Positions 58,769 to 59,219 of a stretch of DNA of 59,219 bases are shown here, in pieces. The notes under the pieces are model-generated. The model did not search any database. It saw nothing but the letters and a program-made list of their open reading frames with translations, and was not told where the DNA came from. Positions within the stretch are counted from its first letter, which is position 1; each line of letters opens with the position of its first letter. The translations under genes were made by a program, and so were the position numbers. The DNA is from Azospirillum humicireducens (GTDB lineage: Bacteria > Pseudomonadota > Alphaproteobacteria > Azospirillales > Azospirillaceae). The DNA is taken from NCBI RefSeq assembly GCF_001639105.2, contig NZ_CP028904.1, positions 81,770 to 140,988 of the forward strand, given 5' to 3'.

Positions 58769-59219
58769 ATGGAGTCAGCCACGGGCCTGCCCTTTCCGGC
58801 GGCGGGCGTCACAGCGGCCAGTGGCGATGCCGCCACCGTGGTGCGCGACGTCTATCGCCGCGTCGGCGCCATCGGCCTGGAACTGGCGGACATCACCGGC
58901 AATGTTCAGGAGGTGGCGGCGGTGGTGGACCGGCAGGGCGCCCAGTTCCGCACCTTGCGAACCGCCGCCTCGGCGATGACATCCACCAATGCAGCCATCG
59001 ACCGCACTGCCGAACAGGCCAGCACCGCCGCGGCGACAGCGACCGGTGAGATCGCCCACTCGCGCAATGCCGTCACCGATGCCGTCCGCAAGATCGCCGA
59101 GCTGATCGACGGCGTCACCCGCATGGAACGGCAGCTGGCGCTGGTCAGCACGTCGCTCGGGCAGGTGGCGTCGGTGTCGCGGGCGATCCAGGCCATCGCC
59201 AAGCAGACCAACCTGCTGG
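58769..59219 (+). CDS. Soluble methyl-accepting chemotaxis protein (3' end beyond window)
   Basis: The first 150 residues of a chemoreceptor that lacks a signal peptide, membrane helix or HAMP domain. From about residue 25 it is all heptad helix with Ala/Thr/Gln-rich methyl-helix segments (DRTAEQASTAAATATGEIAHSRNAV) and reaches the hairpin-tip motif SRAIQAIAKQTNLL at the window end. A cytoplasmic receptor with its sensor either absent or C-terminal is expected. Strong GGGAGGA ribosome site. The ligand cannot be told. Confidence 0.85.
   Translation, partial: MESATGLPFPAAGVTAASGDAATVVRDVYRRVGAIGLELADITGNVQEVAAVVDRQGAQFRTLRTAASAMTSTNAAIDRTAEQASTAAATATGEIAHSRNAVTDAVRKIAELIDGVTRMERQLALVSTSLGQVASVSRAIQAIAKQTNLL

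Overview
The window is about 59 kb of very GC-rich DNA that is densely coding and often uses translationally coupled (ATGA) gene starts. The gene families (NHLM exporter, bufferin operon, two chemoreceptors, liv-type ABC transporter, amine and hexuronate catabolism) fit a free-living or plant-associated alphaproteobacterium such as Azospirillum or another Rhodospirillales. That placement is inference from gene content and composition. No rRNA, tRNA, CRISPR or intact mobile element was seen; the only mobile DNA recognised is an IS6-family remnant near 45.1-45.4 kb.

Layout. (1) 1-5.5 kb: a minus-strand operon of peroxiredoxin-like protein, BufA (DUF2282), BufB (MNIO/DUF692), BufC (DUF2063), DoxX and a membrane chemoreceptor cut by the window edge, with a divergent LysR regulator. 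This is a bufferin-type metal-stress RiPP operon with a chemoreceptor coupled to its end. (2) 5.6-8.0 kb: a ParDE toxin-antitoxin pair and a VAO/PCMH flavoprotein. (3) 8.0-18.6 kb: a two-component system, then a 376-residue low-complexity protein with a double-glycine leader, then a complete NHLM exporter (HlyD-like protein, C39-peptidase ABC transporter, second ABC ATPase/permease). This is the best candidate for an undescribed system: a peptide-type exporter whose apparent cargo is a large, cysteine-free beta/11-mer repeat protein, with no modification enzyme beside it. (4) 18.6-29.2 kb: a minus-strand operon of RidA, Cds1-like cysteine desulfhydrase, ATC-hydrolase-family protein, LivKHMGF, a second ATC-hydrolase-family protein, M20 amidohydrolase and FAD oxidoreductase, with a divergent DecR-like Lrp regulator. 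It reads as uptake and breakdown of a cysteine-yielding compound such as 2-aminothiazoline-4-carboxylate.

(5) 29.7-39.3 kb: ureohydrolase, flavin monoamine oxidase and TetR regulator, an amidase, then divergent MFS transporter, aldehyde dehydrogenase and outer-membrane porin. This suggests catabolism of guanidino or other amines under TetR control. (6) 39.4-45.1 kb: aldehyde dehydrogenase, FAD oxidoreductase, a 60-residue small ORF, RidA and a D-threonine-aldolase-type enzyme with a divergent LysR, suggesting D-hydroxyamino-acid catabolism. (7) 45.1-53.5 kb: IS6 remnant, LacI regulator, GH31 glycosidase, hexuronate MFS transporter, SDR fructuronate reductase, mannonate dehydratase and GntR regulator, a uronate utilisation locus. 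(8) 53.5-59.2 kb: a Fur-box-like site in a long gene-poor stretch, a TonB-dependent siderophore receptor, two small membrane proteins and a PepSY membrane protein (iron uptake), then the start of a soluble chemoreceptor cut by the window end.

The window therefore holds a series of self-contained catabolic or stress modules, each with its own regulator (LysR, NarL-type two-component, DecR/Lrp, TetR, LysR, LacI, GntR, probably Fur). Functional calls rest on family motifs read by eye. Substrates are inferences from neighbours.
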